From: Ponticaulis profundi
GTDB taxonomy: Bacteria; Pseudomonadota; Alphaproteobacteria; Caulobacterales; Hyphomonadaceae
Assembly (NCBI RefSeq): GCF_042659465.1
Contig: NZ_JBHSSW010000013.1
Coordinates: forward strand, 1 to 64,000
Reading direction: 5' to 3'
Length of the DNA: 64,000 nucleotides
The notes under the pieces are model-generated. The model was not told the origin of the DNA and did no database searches. It saw nothing but the letters and a program-made list of their open reading frames with translations. Each line of letters starts with the position of its first letter. Position 1 is the stretch's first letter. Positions 45,182-54,771 of the stretch are shown piece by piece. The position numbers and the translations under genes were made by a program.

Positions 45182-46513
45182 ATGAGTACGGCTGTCGCTA
45201 CGCCACCAGAAACCAAGTTCGACGCGTCCCGCACCATGTCGGAGACGGCGCGAACCTATGCCGATCAAATCACCAGCCCGGCTGTTTACGCACAGCCGGA
45301 TGAACTGCACAAAGCCTTCGCGGCTCTGCGGGCGAATGATCCGCTTGCATGGCTTGAGCCGGAAGGCTTCCGTCCGTTCTGGGCCGCCACAAAGCACCAG
45401 GACATCATGGAGATTTCGCGTCAGAACAAGCTGTTCACAAATGGCGAGCGTGAAATCCTGTCCCCTGTCGCAACCGAGGAACAGGTCTATGCCATCATGG
45501 GCGGACCGCACCTGGTTCGCACGCTGGTTCAGATGGACGACCCGGACCATTTCAAGTTTCGTCACCTGACGCAGCAATGGTTCCTGCCGCAAAACGTGCG
45601 TCAGCGCAGCGAAGCCGTCAAAGCGATCGCCAGGGAATTCGTCGACAAGATGGAAGACATGGGCGGTGAATGCGATTTCGTGAATGACATCGCGCTGTAT
45701 TATCCGCTGCGTGTCATCATGCAGATTCTGGGCGTTCCAAAAGAAGATGAACCCCTGATGCTCAAGCTCACTCAGGAGCTTTTCGGCGCAGCAGACGAAG
45801 ATTATTCGCGCGACGCCGATGCGCTCGGCCAGAAAGATGTCGCAGCAGGCCTCGCCGCAATGCAAAGCGTCGTTGGCGACTTCTTCGCTTACTTCACCGA
45901 TATCACCAAGGATCGCCGCGCCAATCCGAAAGATGATGTGGCCTCTGTTATCGCCAATGGTCAGATCGACGGCGAGCCAATCGGCGAATTCGAAGCCATG
46001 TCTTACTATGTCATCGTGGCGGCTGCCGGACACGACACGACAAGCGCCTCCACAGCAGGCGGTGTCCTCGCCATGCTCGAAGCGCGCGATCAGCTCGACA
46101 AATTCATGGCGGACCCGCAGGGCCTGTCACGTACCACCGTCGACGAAGCCATTCGCTGGACGACGCCGGTCAAGCATTTCATGCGGACCGCGCAGGACGA
46201 TTATGAACTGCGCGGAAATACGATCCGCAAGGGCGAGAGCATCATGCTGTGCTACTCCTCCGGCAATCGGGACGAGGAAGTCTTTGACGACCCGTTCTCT
46301 TTCAAGGTCGATCGGTCTCCAAACAAGCTGATCTCATTTGGCTATGGCGGTCATATGTGTCTCGGCATGCACCTTGCGCGCCTGGAAATGATGACGCTGT
46401 ATGAAGAGCTGTTCTCGCGCGTCAAATCGATTGAGCTGGCAGGCGAGCCGAAGCACATCAAGACAACCTTTGTCGGCGGGCCGAAATCCGTTCCGATCCG
46501 TTACAAGTTCTAG
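45182..46513 (+). CDS. Cytochrome P450 (first of two)
   Basis: A 443-residue soluble bacterial P450. The I helix oxygen site is AAGHDTTSAST, the K helix ExxR is in DEAIRWTTPVKHFMRTA, and the haem loop is FGYGGHMCLGMHLARLEM. The start is the ATG after GGGAGG; an upstream start at 45149 is weaker. Bacterial relatives act on terpenoids, sterols and similar hydrophobic substrates; the substrate here is unknown. Ferredoxin and reductase genes are not adjacent. It is followed after 11 nt by a second P450. Confidence 0.95.
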   Translation: MSTAVATPPETKFDASRTMSETARTYADQITSPAVYAQPDELHKAFAALRANDPLAWLEPEGFRPFWAATKHQDIMEISRQNKLFTNGEREILSPVATEEQVYAIMGGPHLVRTLVQMDDPDHFKFRHLTQQWFLPQNVRQRSEAVKAIAREFVDKMEDMGGECDFVNDIALYYPLRVIMQILGVPKEDEPLMLKLTQELFGAADEDYSRDADALGQKDVAAGLAAMQSVVGDFFAYFTDITKDRRANPKDDVASVIANGQIDGEPIGEFEAMSYYVIVAAAGHDTTSASTAGGVLAMLEARDQLDKFMADPQGLSRTTVDEAIRWTTPVKHFMRTAQDDYELRGNTIRKGESIMLCYSSGNRDEEVFDDPFSFKVDRSPNKLISFGYGGHMCLGMHLARLEMMTLYEELFSRVKSIELAGEPKHIKTTFVGGPKSVPIRYKF

Positions 46514-46524
46514 GGGCATCTGAC

Positions 46525-47847
46525 ATGGCACTGGATCTTGTTTCCAACACCTACCGTCCCGATACCGGAACGGTAGACCCCAAGTTTGCGCCGATTTACG
46601 ATTACAAGCCGCCGGTTGATCTGTCGGTCGCGAAGAATTTCACGTCCGGCCAGCCTTTCGAGGCTTTCCATAAAATGCGGGAAAACGCCCCCGTCTTGTG
46701 GCACCCGATGGAGGGCGCCGCCGGCTTCTGGGCGCTGACGGGCTATCACGATATTCAGAAGGTCAATAAGGACGCCAAAACCTTCTCATCTCAGATGGGC
46801 GGCATCCTCATGGCCTATGCGGCTGGCTCGGAAGGCCATCCGCTACTGCATCGCTCTTCCCTGGATGCGATGATCAATCTCGACCCGCCCTATCACATGC
46901 AGCTGCGCCGTGAGCACATGGCGTTCTTCGTGCCAGGCTTCGTTGCCGAGCTCAAAAAGAAGGTCGAGCAGAAAGTCACAGCCCTGCTTGATGACATGGA
47001 AAAACGCGGCCCGAAAGTGGATATGGTCGAAAGCTTCTCCGCCGAACTTCCGCTCTACACCTTGTCCGAAATTCTCGGCATTCCGGAAGCGGACCGTCCG
47101 AAAGTGGTCCACTGGATGCACTATCTGGAAGCGGCCACCAACACCATTCAGGAAGGTGAGCTGGGTGCTCTGACACCCGAAGCGATCAAGGAGTTCCTGG
47201 ACAATATCGAAGACATGTTTGCCTATGGTCAGTACATTCTGAAGGAGCGGCGCAAAAACCCGCAGAATGACCTTTTATCGGCCATTGCGAATGTCGAGAT
47301 CGATGGCGAAGTCCTGGCCGATGAATATCTCGACGGCTCCTGGCTGCTCATCATCTTTGCGGGAAATGACACCACACGGAACACGCTGTCCGGCACGATG
47401 AAACTTCTCACGGAGAACCCCGACCAGAAGCAGAAACTGATCGACAACCCGGACCTCATTCCAAACATGGTGCATGAGGCCATCCGCGTGATCTCACCTG
47501 TCATGTATATGCGACGCACAGCGACCGAAGACACCCAGATTGGTGAGCAAAAGATCGGTGCCGGTGAGAAGGTTCTGATGTATTTCGGCGCCGGCAATCA
47601 CGATCCATCTGTCTTCACAGACCCGGATCGGTTTGATGTCGAACGTGCCAATGCCAAGAACCATATTGCCTTTGGAATCGGGCCACATGTCTGCATCGGA
47701 CAGCGCGTTGCCAACATGCAGCTGGACGCTGCTTACCGGCAAATTCTGTCGCGGTTTCCAAAAATACACTGGACAGGCGACATAAATATTGCCCCAAATA
47801 ACTTCGTACATGCGATTTCTTCGCTCGGAGTGGATTTGGGAAGATGA
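46525..47847 (+). CDS. Cytochrome P450 (second of two)
   Basis: A 440-residue P450. The I helix is FAGNDTTRNTLSG, the K helix is HEAIRVISPVMYMRRTA, and the haem loop is FGIGPHVCIGQRVANMQL. AGN(D/E)TTRN and the haem loop style recall the CYP125-like group that oxidises sterol side chains, but the assignment is only by eye. It is not a close copy of the first P450, so the two probably have different steps or substrates. It overlaps the DUF2855 gene by 4 bp. Confidence 0.95.
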   Translation: MALDLVSNTYRPDTGTVDPKFAPIYDYKPPVDLSVAKNFTSGQPFEAFHKMRENAPVLWHPMEGAAGFWALTGYHDIQKVNKDAKTFSSQMGGILMAYAAGSEGHPLLHRSSLDAMINLDPPYHMQLRREHMAFFVPGFVAELKKKVEQKVTALLDDMEKRGPKVDMVESFSAELPLYTLSEILGIPEADRPKVVHWMHYLEAATNTIQEGELGALTPEAIKEFLDNIEDMFAYGQYILKERRKNPQNDLLSAIANVEIDGEVLADEYLDGSWLLIIFAGNDTTRNTLSGTMKLLTENPDQKQKLIDNPDLIPNMVHEAIRVISPVMYMRRTATEDTQIGEQKIGAGEKVLMYFGAGNHDPSVFTDPDRFDVERANAKNHIAFGIGPHVCIGQRVANMQLDAAYRQILSRFPKIHWTGDINIAPNNFVHAISSLGVDLGR

Positions 47848-48941
47848 TGATATCAGGTGCGCGTGTGCTCGAAGTCGAGAAAACAGACCTCTACCACACG
47901 CGGATCACAGAGCTGCCGAAAACGTCCCTGAAGACAGGCGAAGTCCGGCTGAGCATTGATAACTTCGCCCTAACGGCGAACAACATCACCTATGCGGTCT
48001 ATGGCGACTCCATGGGCTATTGGAAGTTCTTCCCGTCTGAAGAACATGGCTGGGGTCGCATTCCGGTCTGGGGTTTTGCGACCGTTGAGGAAAGCCTTTA
48101 CGACGATATCGATGTCGGCGAGCGCTTCTTCGGCTATTTTCCGATGGCGACAGAGCTGATCGTTCAGCCCGAGCGCAATCGCGAGGATGGTTTCAGCGAC
48201 GGCAGCAATCACCGCCAGGCACTGCCCAGCATCTATAATCGATACACGCGGATCTCCTCCGATCCGAGCTATCGTGCGGACTTCGAAAACCAGCAAATGC
48301 TGTTCCGCCCGCTCTTCATGACGTCTTTCCTGATTGATGATCAGCTGGCTGAATTCGACTTTTACGGCGCGCGTCAGGTGGTTCTGTCCAGCGCCTCCAG
48401 CAAAACAGCGATGGCGCTCGCCTGGCTGTTACAGGAGCGCGATATCGACGTCATCGCCCTGACATCGCAGAACAGCCGCTCCTTCGTGCGGAACTCGCAA
48501 GCCTACAAGAAGACCGTCCTGTATGAGGACATCGAAACCGGGCTCGATATGGCGTCTTCTGTCTTTGTCGACTTTTCCGGCGCACCCGAGACGGCCCGAA
48601 AGGTTCACACACGCCTGGGCGATGACCTCAAAGCCTCCATCATGGTCGGCGCAACCAACTGGCAGGCCGGAAGCACGTCAGAGGACACCGCGCCCCTGCC
48701 CGGCCCGGAGCGCAGCTTCTTCTTCGCCCCTGATCAGGGTGACAAGCTGGTGAGCGAGATCGGGCCAGAGGAATTTTCGCGCCGTGTTGGCACCAAAATG
48801 CTCGAATTCTATGAACCGGCTTCGCGCTGGATCAAAACCGTTCGAGGCCTCGGCGATGAAGCGATCTCAGAGAGCTATGATCGCGTCCTGAGAGGAAAAG
48901 CCCTGCCAAGCGAAGGCTTTATCCTCTCCTTCAGCGTCTAA
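47844..48941 (+). CDS. DUF2855 protein
   Basis: A 365-residue protein of the DUF2855 family. The layout looks like a medium-chain dehydrogenase/reductase: an N-terminal beta domain with EEHGWGRIPVWGFATVEES, and a Rossmann-like part with FDFYGARQVVLSSASSKTAMALAWLL, where the glycine motif is replaced by SSASSKTA. No zinc ligands are apparent. The ATGA overlap with the second P450 implies coupled expression and a shared pathway. Function is unknown. Confidence 0.88.
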   Translation: MMISGARVLEVEKTDLYHTRITELPKTSLKTGEVRLSIDNFALTANNITYAVYGDSMGYWKFFPSEEHGWGRIPVWGFATVEESLYDDIDVGERFFGYFPMATELIVQPERNREDGFSDGSNHRQALPSIYNRYTRISSDPSYRADFENQQMLFRPLFMTSFLIDDQLAEFDFYGARQVVLSSASSKTAMALAWLLQERDIDVIALTSQNSRSFVRNSQAYKKTVLYEDIETGLDMASSVFVDFSGAPETARKVHTRLGDDLKASIMVGATNWQAGSTSEDTAPLPGPERSFFFAPDQGDKLVSEIGPEEFSRRVGTKMLEFYEPASRWIKTVRGLGDEAISESYDRVLRGKALPSEGFILSFSV

Positions 48942-49834
48942 TTCTTGAACTGATTGGCAAAGCCGGTGACATGTTCCAGCAGGGTTGGAACCGCTCTGAC
49001 CGGCATGTCATGGCCCCAGCCTTCCACCTCAACAAAGCTTGCTCCGGGGATGCGGTCCGCAACATCCTTGCCTGAAGCCGGACGGATCAGCGGATCGACC
49101 GCGCCATGCAGAACCATGGTCGGCACGTTCAGCGTGGACAGGCGCTCATGCCAGCGCGGCTGGGCCACAATCGCTGCATACTGACGCGCAGTACCGGCCG
49201 GACGAAACGCACGGTCAAAAGCGCGGCCCGCATCCATCGCGATTTCATCATCCGTATTGCGTAAGCCATCGACCGAGCCAATCACACGGCGCGACTTGAT
49301 CGCCACATCAATCACATTGCGACGCGATGGGGGATCGGGACGAGCCAGAAGCGCCTGTTGTGCTTCCGGCGTTGCAGGCGGCAGGGACAGGTCGCCGGAT
49401 GTTGTCATTGTGGGTATGATCGCTTTCACCTTGTCCGGATGACGAAGCGCCAGGAGCTGCGTGATCATGCCGCCCATGCTCACACCCATCACAATGGCCG
49501 GCGTCGCTTCAAGCTCTGTGAGCAAAGCCGCCGCATCATCTGCCATATCGTCCAGAAGATAGGGCGCGAGGTCCGGCGCCGTGCCATCCTTCAGTCCAGC
49601 AACGATCCGTGACAGATCGGGAATCCCCTTGTCGTCAAACTGATGCGACAGGCCAATATCGCGATTGTCGAATGTGATGACCCAGAAACCAGCGTCGACA
49701 AGGCCATCGACAAAGCTCTCCGGCCAGCTCGTCGATTGCTGGGAAAACCCGCTGATGAGGAGTAGTGGTGTACCGATGCGGGATCCGAATTCCTCGTATT
49801 CCAGCCCGATACCGTTTGCGGAAACATGCGCCAT
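48938..49834 (-). CDS. Alpha/beta hydrolase
   Basis: A 298-residue alpha/beta hydrolase. The nucleophile elbow is MGVSMGGMITQLLAL, the acid is probably in LHGAVDPLIRP, and the His is in VEGWGHDMP. The oxyanion region is LLISGFSQQSTSW. It is close to lipase/esterase and epoxide-hydrolase-like members; the substrate is unknown. The stop overlaps the convergent DUF2855 gene by 4 bp. Confidence 0.92.
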   Translation of the reverse strand: MAHVSANGIGLEYEEFGSRIGTPLLLISGFSQQSTSWPESFVDGLVDAGFWVITFDNRDIGLSHQFDDKGIPDLSRIVAGLKDGTAPDLAPYLLDDMADDAAALLTELEATPAIVMGVSMGGMITQLLALRHPDKVKAIIPTMTTSGDLSLPPATPEAQQALLARPDPPSRRNVIDVAIKSRRVIGSVDGLRNTDDEIAMDAGRAFDRAFRPAGTARQYAAIVAQPRWHERLSTLNVPTMVLHGAVDPLIRPASGKDVADRIPGASFVEVEGWGHDMPVRAVPTLLEHVTGFANQFKN

Positions 49835-49858
49835 GCATTTCCTCCCTTTTTATATGTT

Positions 49859-51148
49859 TTATGGGGAAGATTTGTATACCTGACCGCGCGCCATGACAAA
49901 GTCTACATCGAGAAGTTCTTCAACACTTTTCAGTGGGTCACCGGTTACCGCAATAATATCAGCAGACTTTCCAGCTTCGATCGTACCGATTGTGCCGCCC
50001 AGCTCGACATGATCCGCCGCAATTACCGTCGCGGCCCGAATCGCTTCTTCGGGCGTAAATCCGGCCTCGACCATATACAAAAACTCTTCGGCATTCTCAC
50101 CATGCTTGGAGACACCCGTATCCGTTCCAAAGGCGATGGTGACCCCGCCCTCACGTGCGCGGCGCAACATATCCAGCATTAGCGGGCCGATGATCTGCGC
50201 TTTCTCTCTGGACGCTTCCGGGAGCCATGGTTCTTCAATCCAGCCCGTCACCGTGATCCCGGCAATGACCGTCGGCACCAGCACGGCGTCATGTTCCTTG
50301 AAGAGCGCGATTGTTTCATCATCCAGATACGTGCCGTGTTCGATGGATTTCACACCAGCGCGCAGCGCCGCATCAATGCCATCCTTGCCATGGGCATGCG
50401 CGGTCACCTTGCGCCCCATACTGTTGGCAGCCTCGACGATGGCCTCCAGTTCATCGTCGAAGAATTGCTGAGCGAGCCCGGCTTTCGTATTGGAGAGCAC
50501 CCCGCCTGTCGCCGTGATCTTGATCACGTCAGCGCCTGTTTTCACCGCTTCACGAACGGCGCGGCGGCAATCATCCGAGCCGTCACAGATTGTATCGCTT
50601 TTAAAGAGGTTCATCAGAGCTGGCGAAAAACCATTGGCATCGCCATGACCGCCGGTTGGCGAAACCGACTGCCCTGACGCCCGGATACGCGGCCCCGGCA
50701 CCTTGCCTGCAGCAATGGCATCGCGCAGAGAGAAGATCGCTTCACTGGTCGCGCCGACATCCTGAACCGTGGTAAAGCCCGCCATCAGCGTCTTTCGCGC
50801 ATTCATCGCCCCGTTAAACGCTTCATCGGCTTCTGACTCGTAGAGAATATCGACGCGAGAAGTCGGGCTGAACTCCGATGTCAGATGCACGTGCGAGTCG
50901 ATCAGTCCGGGCAGCACAAAGGCTGATCTCAGATCAATGATCGCTCCCTCGCCTTCCGGAGACAGAAAACCATCCTCAACCGAGAGGATTTTTCCATCTT
51001 CGACAATGATCGTTTTTTCGCTCTGATACCCTTCGCCCGGAACCGCGAGCAGCTGACCTGCCTGAATATAGACCGTCTCAGCAGACGCAGCACTGGTCAG
51101 CAGAAGTGATGTGAAAGCGGCGAATGCGCCGGATAGGTGTCTGAACAT
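49859..51148 (-). CDS. Secreted amidohydrolase family protein
   Basis: A 429-residue metal-dependent hydrolase with a signal peptide (LSGAFAAFTSLLLTSAASA). Metal ligands are LIDSHVHLTSEF, the Lys of DVIKITATGG, HAHGKDGIDAALRAGVKSIEHGTYLD and IAFGTDTGVSKHG. Such periplasmic members (Xaa-Pro dipeptidase or imidazolonepropionase-like) cleave peptides or cyclic amides. The function is not defined further. A hairpin overlaps the start codon. Confidence 0.9.
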   Translation of the reverse strand: MFRHLSGAFAAFTSLLLTSAASAETVYIQAGQLLAVPGEGYQSEKTIIVEDGKILSVEDGFLSPEGEGAIIDLRSAFVLPGLIDSHVHLTSEFSPTSRVDILYESEADEAFNGAMNARKTLMAGFTTVQDVGATSEAIFSLRDAIAAGKVPGPRIRASGQSVSPTGGHGDANGFSPALMNLFKSDTICDGSDDCRRAVREAVKTGADVIKITATGGVLSNTKAGLAQQFFDDELEAIVEAANSMGRKVTAHAHGKDGIDAALRAGVKSIEHGTYLDDETIALFKEHDAVLVPTVIAGITVTGWIEEPWLPEASREKAQIIGPLMLDMLRRAREGGVTIAFGTDTGVSKHGENAEEFLYMVEAGFTPEEAIRAATVIAADHVELGGTIGTIEAGKSADIIAVTGDPLKSVEELLDVDFVMARGQVYKSSP

Positions 51149-51178
51149 GAAGCCCCCCGATTGTCCTGGTGGGCTTCA
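51148..51178 (-). promoter_or_regulatory. Hairpin covering the amidohydrolase start codon
   Basis: On the mRNA, TGAAGCCC pairs perfectly with GGGCTTCA over a 15-nt loop. The right arm holds the G-rich ribosome site and the A of the ATG, so the fold would block initiation. This is a possible translational control element. Confidence 0.35.
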
Positions 51179-51251
51179 CGTTTGTTTCGGCCCGCTATGA
51201 GTAGCAGACTACATGCTTTGAAAGAGCTGTCAGCCCCAACAGAGCCCTGTT

Positions 51252-51776
51252 CTAGCTCGTCTTCACCTCGAGCGCGCCGAGATAATCCCGCTTGCCAACA
51301 GGAACACCTTTCATGCGCAGAATGTCATAGGTCGTCGTGGCATGAAAATGGAAGTTCGGTACCGAAAACGACATCAGAAACCCGGTTGCCGTGAAGGGAA
51401 TTTTCATCTCGCCCAGGGTGAAGATGACATCATTGCCCTCGCACGCATTCACGTCATCTGGCGTCAGGGCGGAAAGCTCCTCAACCGTTTTCTTCACCAG
51501 CGCTTCAAGAGACGCATAATCGGTCTTTTCCATCGCACCGGGGATCCCGAACTGACCGGACTTGATCGCATCAATCGCCTCAATGGAGTGGTGACGGATC
51601 GAGTTGATCTGAAAGGAAAATGGCAGCATGTCGCCGCAAAGACGCTCGTCCGGAATGCTTTCCACATCCAGAGCATGTTCCTTGTAGTATTCGCGCCCTT
51701 TCGCGAGCACACCCGAAATCGCATTCAGCGTACGGATATAGCCTGGGACCGTTGCATCAAACAGTGAAAATGACAT
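51252..51776 (-). CDS. DUF1993 protein
   Basis: A 174-residue protein of the DUF1993 family (DinB-like four-helix bundle). MSFSLFDATVPGYIRTLNAISGVL begins it, then CGDMLPFSFQINSIRHHSIEAI and the C-terminal VPNFHFHATTTYDILRMKGVPVGKRDYLG with clustered His (NFHFHATTTYDILR) that may bind metal. The ATG follows GGAGGGGTTTCCC at 51776. Function is not known. Confidence 0.9.
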   Translation of the reverse strand: MSFSLFDATVPGYIRTLNAISGVLAKGREYYKEHALDVESIPDERLCGDMLPFSFQINSIRHHSIEAIDAIKSGQFGIPGAMEKTDYASLEALVKKTVEELSALTPDDVNACEGNDVIFTLGEMKIPFTATGFLMSFSVPNFHFHATTTYDILRMKGVPVGKRDYLGALEVKTS

Positions 51777-51859
51777 GGGAAACCCCTCCTCTAATGGCCG
51801 GATCATGCACCTGTCCGACCATCAGGAAAAGCCGTTTTCGTATGTTTTCGACCATTAGA

Positions 51860-52789
51860 TCAGGCGTTTAACTCGGCCTCGTAATTTGGATAGGAAGCTT
51901 TCAGGACAGCATGGTTGAGCACCATTTCTGCCTTCAGCGTCTTGCCTGTCGCATCAAAGACCTGGCTCTTCGTCCAATAGCTTTCCGTGCGGCGGCTATC
52001 CGAAATCGCCACGATCTCCCGTCGGATGAGATATGTCTCTCCGACAAAAAGCGGTCCGTCGACATAGCGGATTTCAAGGTCGGCAAAGAGGCCGATCGCC
52101 GGGTGCTTGACCGGAAACTTCGCTTCGCGCGCAGTGTACTCGACCAGAACCGAAATCATTTCTGTCGGAATGATCGCACGGCCCCACGGAGACGCAGAAT
52201 CATCCTTGAACCACGGTGTGCTCTCGGTGATTTTCGACAGTTTCTGATTCAGCGTAAATGGGTAGAGGTCTCCCATATGCTGATCAGGTTTCATGGTCAC
52301 GATTTCGTCCTTGGCGCCGGTCATCCCGACAGACATGTTCTCAAGGATAACCAGCTTTCCGGGCTCGCGGAGCAAAGCGCGGCGCTCATCGAGCAAGGTC
52401 GGACCAGCGCCAAGACTGACGCTCGCCTCCAGGACGGGCGTGCCGTCTGCCTTTTCCGCCCAGGCGCGCAGTCGCGTTTGGGCGTCATTCTCCGGCAATT
52501 CGACAAAGGCGCGAACCTCTTCGCCTTCGACGACCATGTTCTTGAAGTGCGAGGAAATGCAGCCCTTCTCGAACCACTCCTTGCCCCAGATCTCCACCAT
52601 CAGTGGATCGAACTGCGAAAAATGCGTCGGTCCCTCAATCGGCCCGGCCTGAAAGCCAAGCTTTTCTGCTGTACCATCCTCATGGATTGATGAATGGCCG
52701 TCATAGGACTGATCTTCCAGCATTTGCGCCGGCGCACGCAATGGGCCGGAAATGACGTTTCCATCTTTGCTGATCTGAGTGTCGAACAT
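51860..52789 (-). CDS. Probable hotdog-fold protein (MaoC/dehydratase-like)
   Basis: A 309-residue soluble protein whose two halves look like hotdog domains (GPIEGPTHFSQFDPLMVEIWG in the first, LFADLEIRYVDGPLFVGETYLI in the second). The family name is not clear to me. GGGAGG precedes the ATG at 52789; the longer frame starts in unlikely sequence. Relatives work on acyl-CoA thioesters. The position near the P450 operon and hydrolases could mean a lipid or sterol catabolic role; this is inference. Confidence 0.7.
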   Translation of the reverse strand: MFDTQISKDGNVISGPLRAPAQMLEDQSYDGHSSIHEDGTAEKLGFQAGPIEGPTHFSQFDPLMVEIWGKEWFEKGCISSHFKNMVVEGEEVRAFVELPENDAQTRLRAWAEKADGTPVLEASVSLGAGPTLLDERRALLREPGKLVILENMSVGMTGAKDEIVTMKPDQHMGDLYPFTLNQKLSKITESTPWFKDDSASPWGRAIIPTEMISVLVEYTAREAKFPVKHPAIGLFADLEIRYVDGPLFVGETYLIRREIVAISDSRRTESYWTKSQVFDATGKTLKAEMVLNHAVLKASYPNYEAELNA

Positions 52790-52967
52790 GATGTCCTCCC
52801 TGGCATCTATATAGTTGACTACACTCATATTGGATGCGCGACGTAGGGGCAAGCAGGCTTGGCAAACATGTTGGCCGCCCATAACCGGAAACAGCAGGTC
52901 ATTTCGACAGGTTCAGAAATGTTTTCCGGGCTCAGCAACGAAATCTCACAGATGACGTTCTGTCTTC

Positions 52968-53774
52968 ATGTCATTTCATAAAATCCGGGAAATCCTGTTT
53001 GAATCAGCCGGGCGTGCGGGGCTGATCGCACGCGCGCTCGTCTATGTGATGGTCGCGATCCTTCTGGTGACGGCCGCTCTGTCACCCGGATCTGCCGATG
53101 AAGGCTACTCACCCGGAGACACATTCCGCAATCTGGAAACAGATCAGATCGGCCGGTTGATCCTCTGCGCCATCTGTATTGGTCTCGTCCTGTATGCGCT
53201 CTGGCGCGTCATTCAGGCAGGCTTTGATACCTCGTCAAAAGGCAATGATGTGATGGGGGTTCTGGCACGCCTTGGGATGCTGAGTTCCGGTGTCAGCTAT
53301 TTTCTAGTTGGCATCGCCGCAGGGCTCACAATGTTCGGACGAAACGAGGAAAACGGCGGCGGCGGCACGACGGAGCAGTTTGCAAGCTGGCTTCTCGGCC
53401 ACCCGTTCGGCACATATCTGCTCGCTGGCTTCGGACTGATTGTCTTTGGTATTGGCATTGCTCAAATCTGGCGCGGCGTCACCAGACGCTGGGTCTCTGG
53501 CATCAATATACCCTCTGGCGCCCGCGTCTCATGTCTTGCCATCGACACCGCCGTCGCCGGGCGCGGCATCCTTATCCTGCTGATCGGCGTATTTCTGATG
53601 TGGGCGGGGTTCGTCGGCGAAGCAGATGAGGCCAAGGGCATGGCCAGTCTTCTGGGATGGATACGCGACCAGTTTTTCGGCCTCTGGCTCTATCTCGCCA
53701 GTGCCTTCTTCATCGGTATCTACGGATATTACTCCCTCATTCAGGCGCGCTATCTGCGCATAGACTTTGACTAA
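52968..53774 (+). CDS. DUF1206 membrane protein
   Basis: A 268-residue protein with six membrane helices in three repeated pairs, as in the DUF1206 family (GRAGLIARALVYVMVAILLV, LARLGMLSSGVSYFLVGIAAGL, AGRGILILLIGVFLMWAG). Function is unknown. It is followed directly by topoisomerase IB, 4 nt before its ATG. Confidence 0.92.
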   Translation: MSFHKIREILFESAGRAGLIARALVYVMVAILLVTAALSPGSADEGYSPGDTFRNLETDQIGRLILCAICIGLVLYALWRVIQAGFDTSSKGNDVMGVLARLGMLSSGVSYFLVGIAAGLTMFGRNEENGGGGTTEQFASWLLGHPFGTYLLAGFGLIVFGIGIAQIWRGVTRRWVSGINIPSGARVSCLAIDTAVAGRGILILLIGVFLMWAGFVGEADEAKGMASLLGWIRDQFFGLWLYLASAFFIGIYGYYSLIQARYLRIDFD

Positions 53775-53778
53775 AGGC

Positions 53779-54771
53779 ATGCTGAAAGAGACCCCCACAC
53801 TTCAGACGGTCACACCTCAGTCCATCGGGCTGAGCAAGGCAGCGACCACGGCTCCCGGCTGGTCACGGCGCAAATGCGGAAAAGGCTGGACGTTTTTCGA
53901 CGCCAGCGGAGAACGCTTGCAGGGCAAGGCCCGCCAACGCTGTCTGGAGCTTGCAATCCCGCCTGCCTGGCAGGATGTCTGGATCGCGCCCTCCGCCAAA
54001 GCGCACATCCAGGTTCTCGGCACGGATGAAGCCGGGCGGCGCCAATACATCTATCACCCGATCTGGCTGGAACGGCGCAATCTGGCAAAATTTGAATCCC
54101 TGATCGCATTTGCCGATTGCCTGCCGCGCATACGAAAGCGGGTCCGCACCATGCTCCAGGCGCCGCAAACCCAGCACGATCTCGCGGTGGCATCTGTGAT
54201 TTCCCTGCTTGATGAAGGCAGCCTGCGCCTAGGTTCCCCCGAACACCGCAAGCGCACCGGCGCGATCGGAGCGACCACGCTGATGAGCAAGCATATCACG
54301 CTATGCTCTGACCATCTGGAGCTGGACTATCCCGGCAAAGGCGGAAAAATGCGTCATGTCGAAGTCGAGGACGAAGACCTGACATCTGCCATGCAGACCT
54401 TACTGGCTGACCGCCCGCGCAATGTCTTTCGACAGGAAGAGATCCGGGTGTCGCCGGATACCATCAACTCCGTTCTGAAAGACATGACCGGCACGCGCTT
54501 TACCGCGAAGCATTTTCGCACCTGGAATGGAAGTGTGGCGGCCAGCGAATGGCTGCATCGCCATCCCGATCAGGCCAGCATCAAGGCCATCAGCGAAGCG
54601 GCAGCAGATGAACTCGGAAATACGCCCGCAATCTCCCGGTCATCATATATCCATCCCAGGATCATTGAATCAGCTTCAAACCCGCCCGATTTCGAATGTG
54701 CCGGGCCAACACGGCTGAGAGCCTCAGAGCGACGCTGTTACTGGCTAATCACCGAATACGCAGACGTCTAG
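53779..54771 (+). CDS. Poxvirus-type DNA topoisomerase IB
   Basis: A 330-residue type IB topoisomerase. The N-terminal part (GWTFFDASGERLQGKARQRC, IPPAWQDVWIAPSAKAHIQ) is the DNA-binding module. Catalytic residues appear in EHRKRTGAIGATTLMSKHI (Arg), FTAKHFRTWNGS (Lys/Arg/His region) and ISRSSYIHPRIIE (nucleophile Tyr). It relaxes supercoils. I use the ATG at 53779; a TTG at 53767 overlaps the DUF1206 gene. Its last 27 bp overlap the convergent mtgA gene. Confidence 0.93.
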   Translation: MLKETPTLQTVTPQSIGLSKAATTAPGWSRRKCGKGWTFFDASGERLQGKARQRCLELAIPPAWQDVWIAPSAKAHIQVLGTDEAGRRQYIYHPIWLERRNLAKFESLIAFADCLPRIRKRVRTMLQAPQTQHDLAVASVISLLDEGSLRLGSPEHRKRTGAIGATTLMSKHITLCSDHLELDYPGKGGKMRHVEVEDEDLTSAMQTLLADRPRNVFRQEEIRVSPDTINSVLKDMTGTRFTAKHFRTWNGSVAASEWLHRHPDQASIKAISEAAADELGNTPAISRSSYIHPRIIESASNPPDFECAGPTRLRASERRCYWLITEYADV

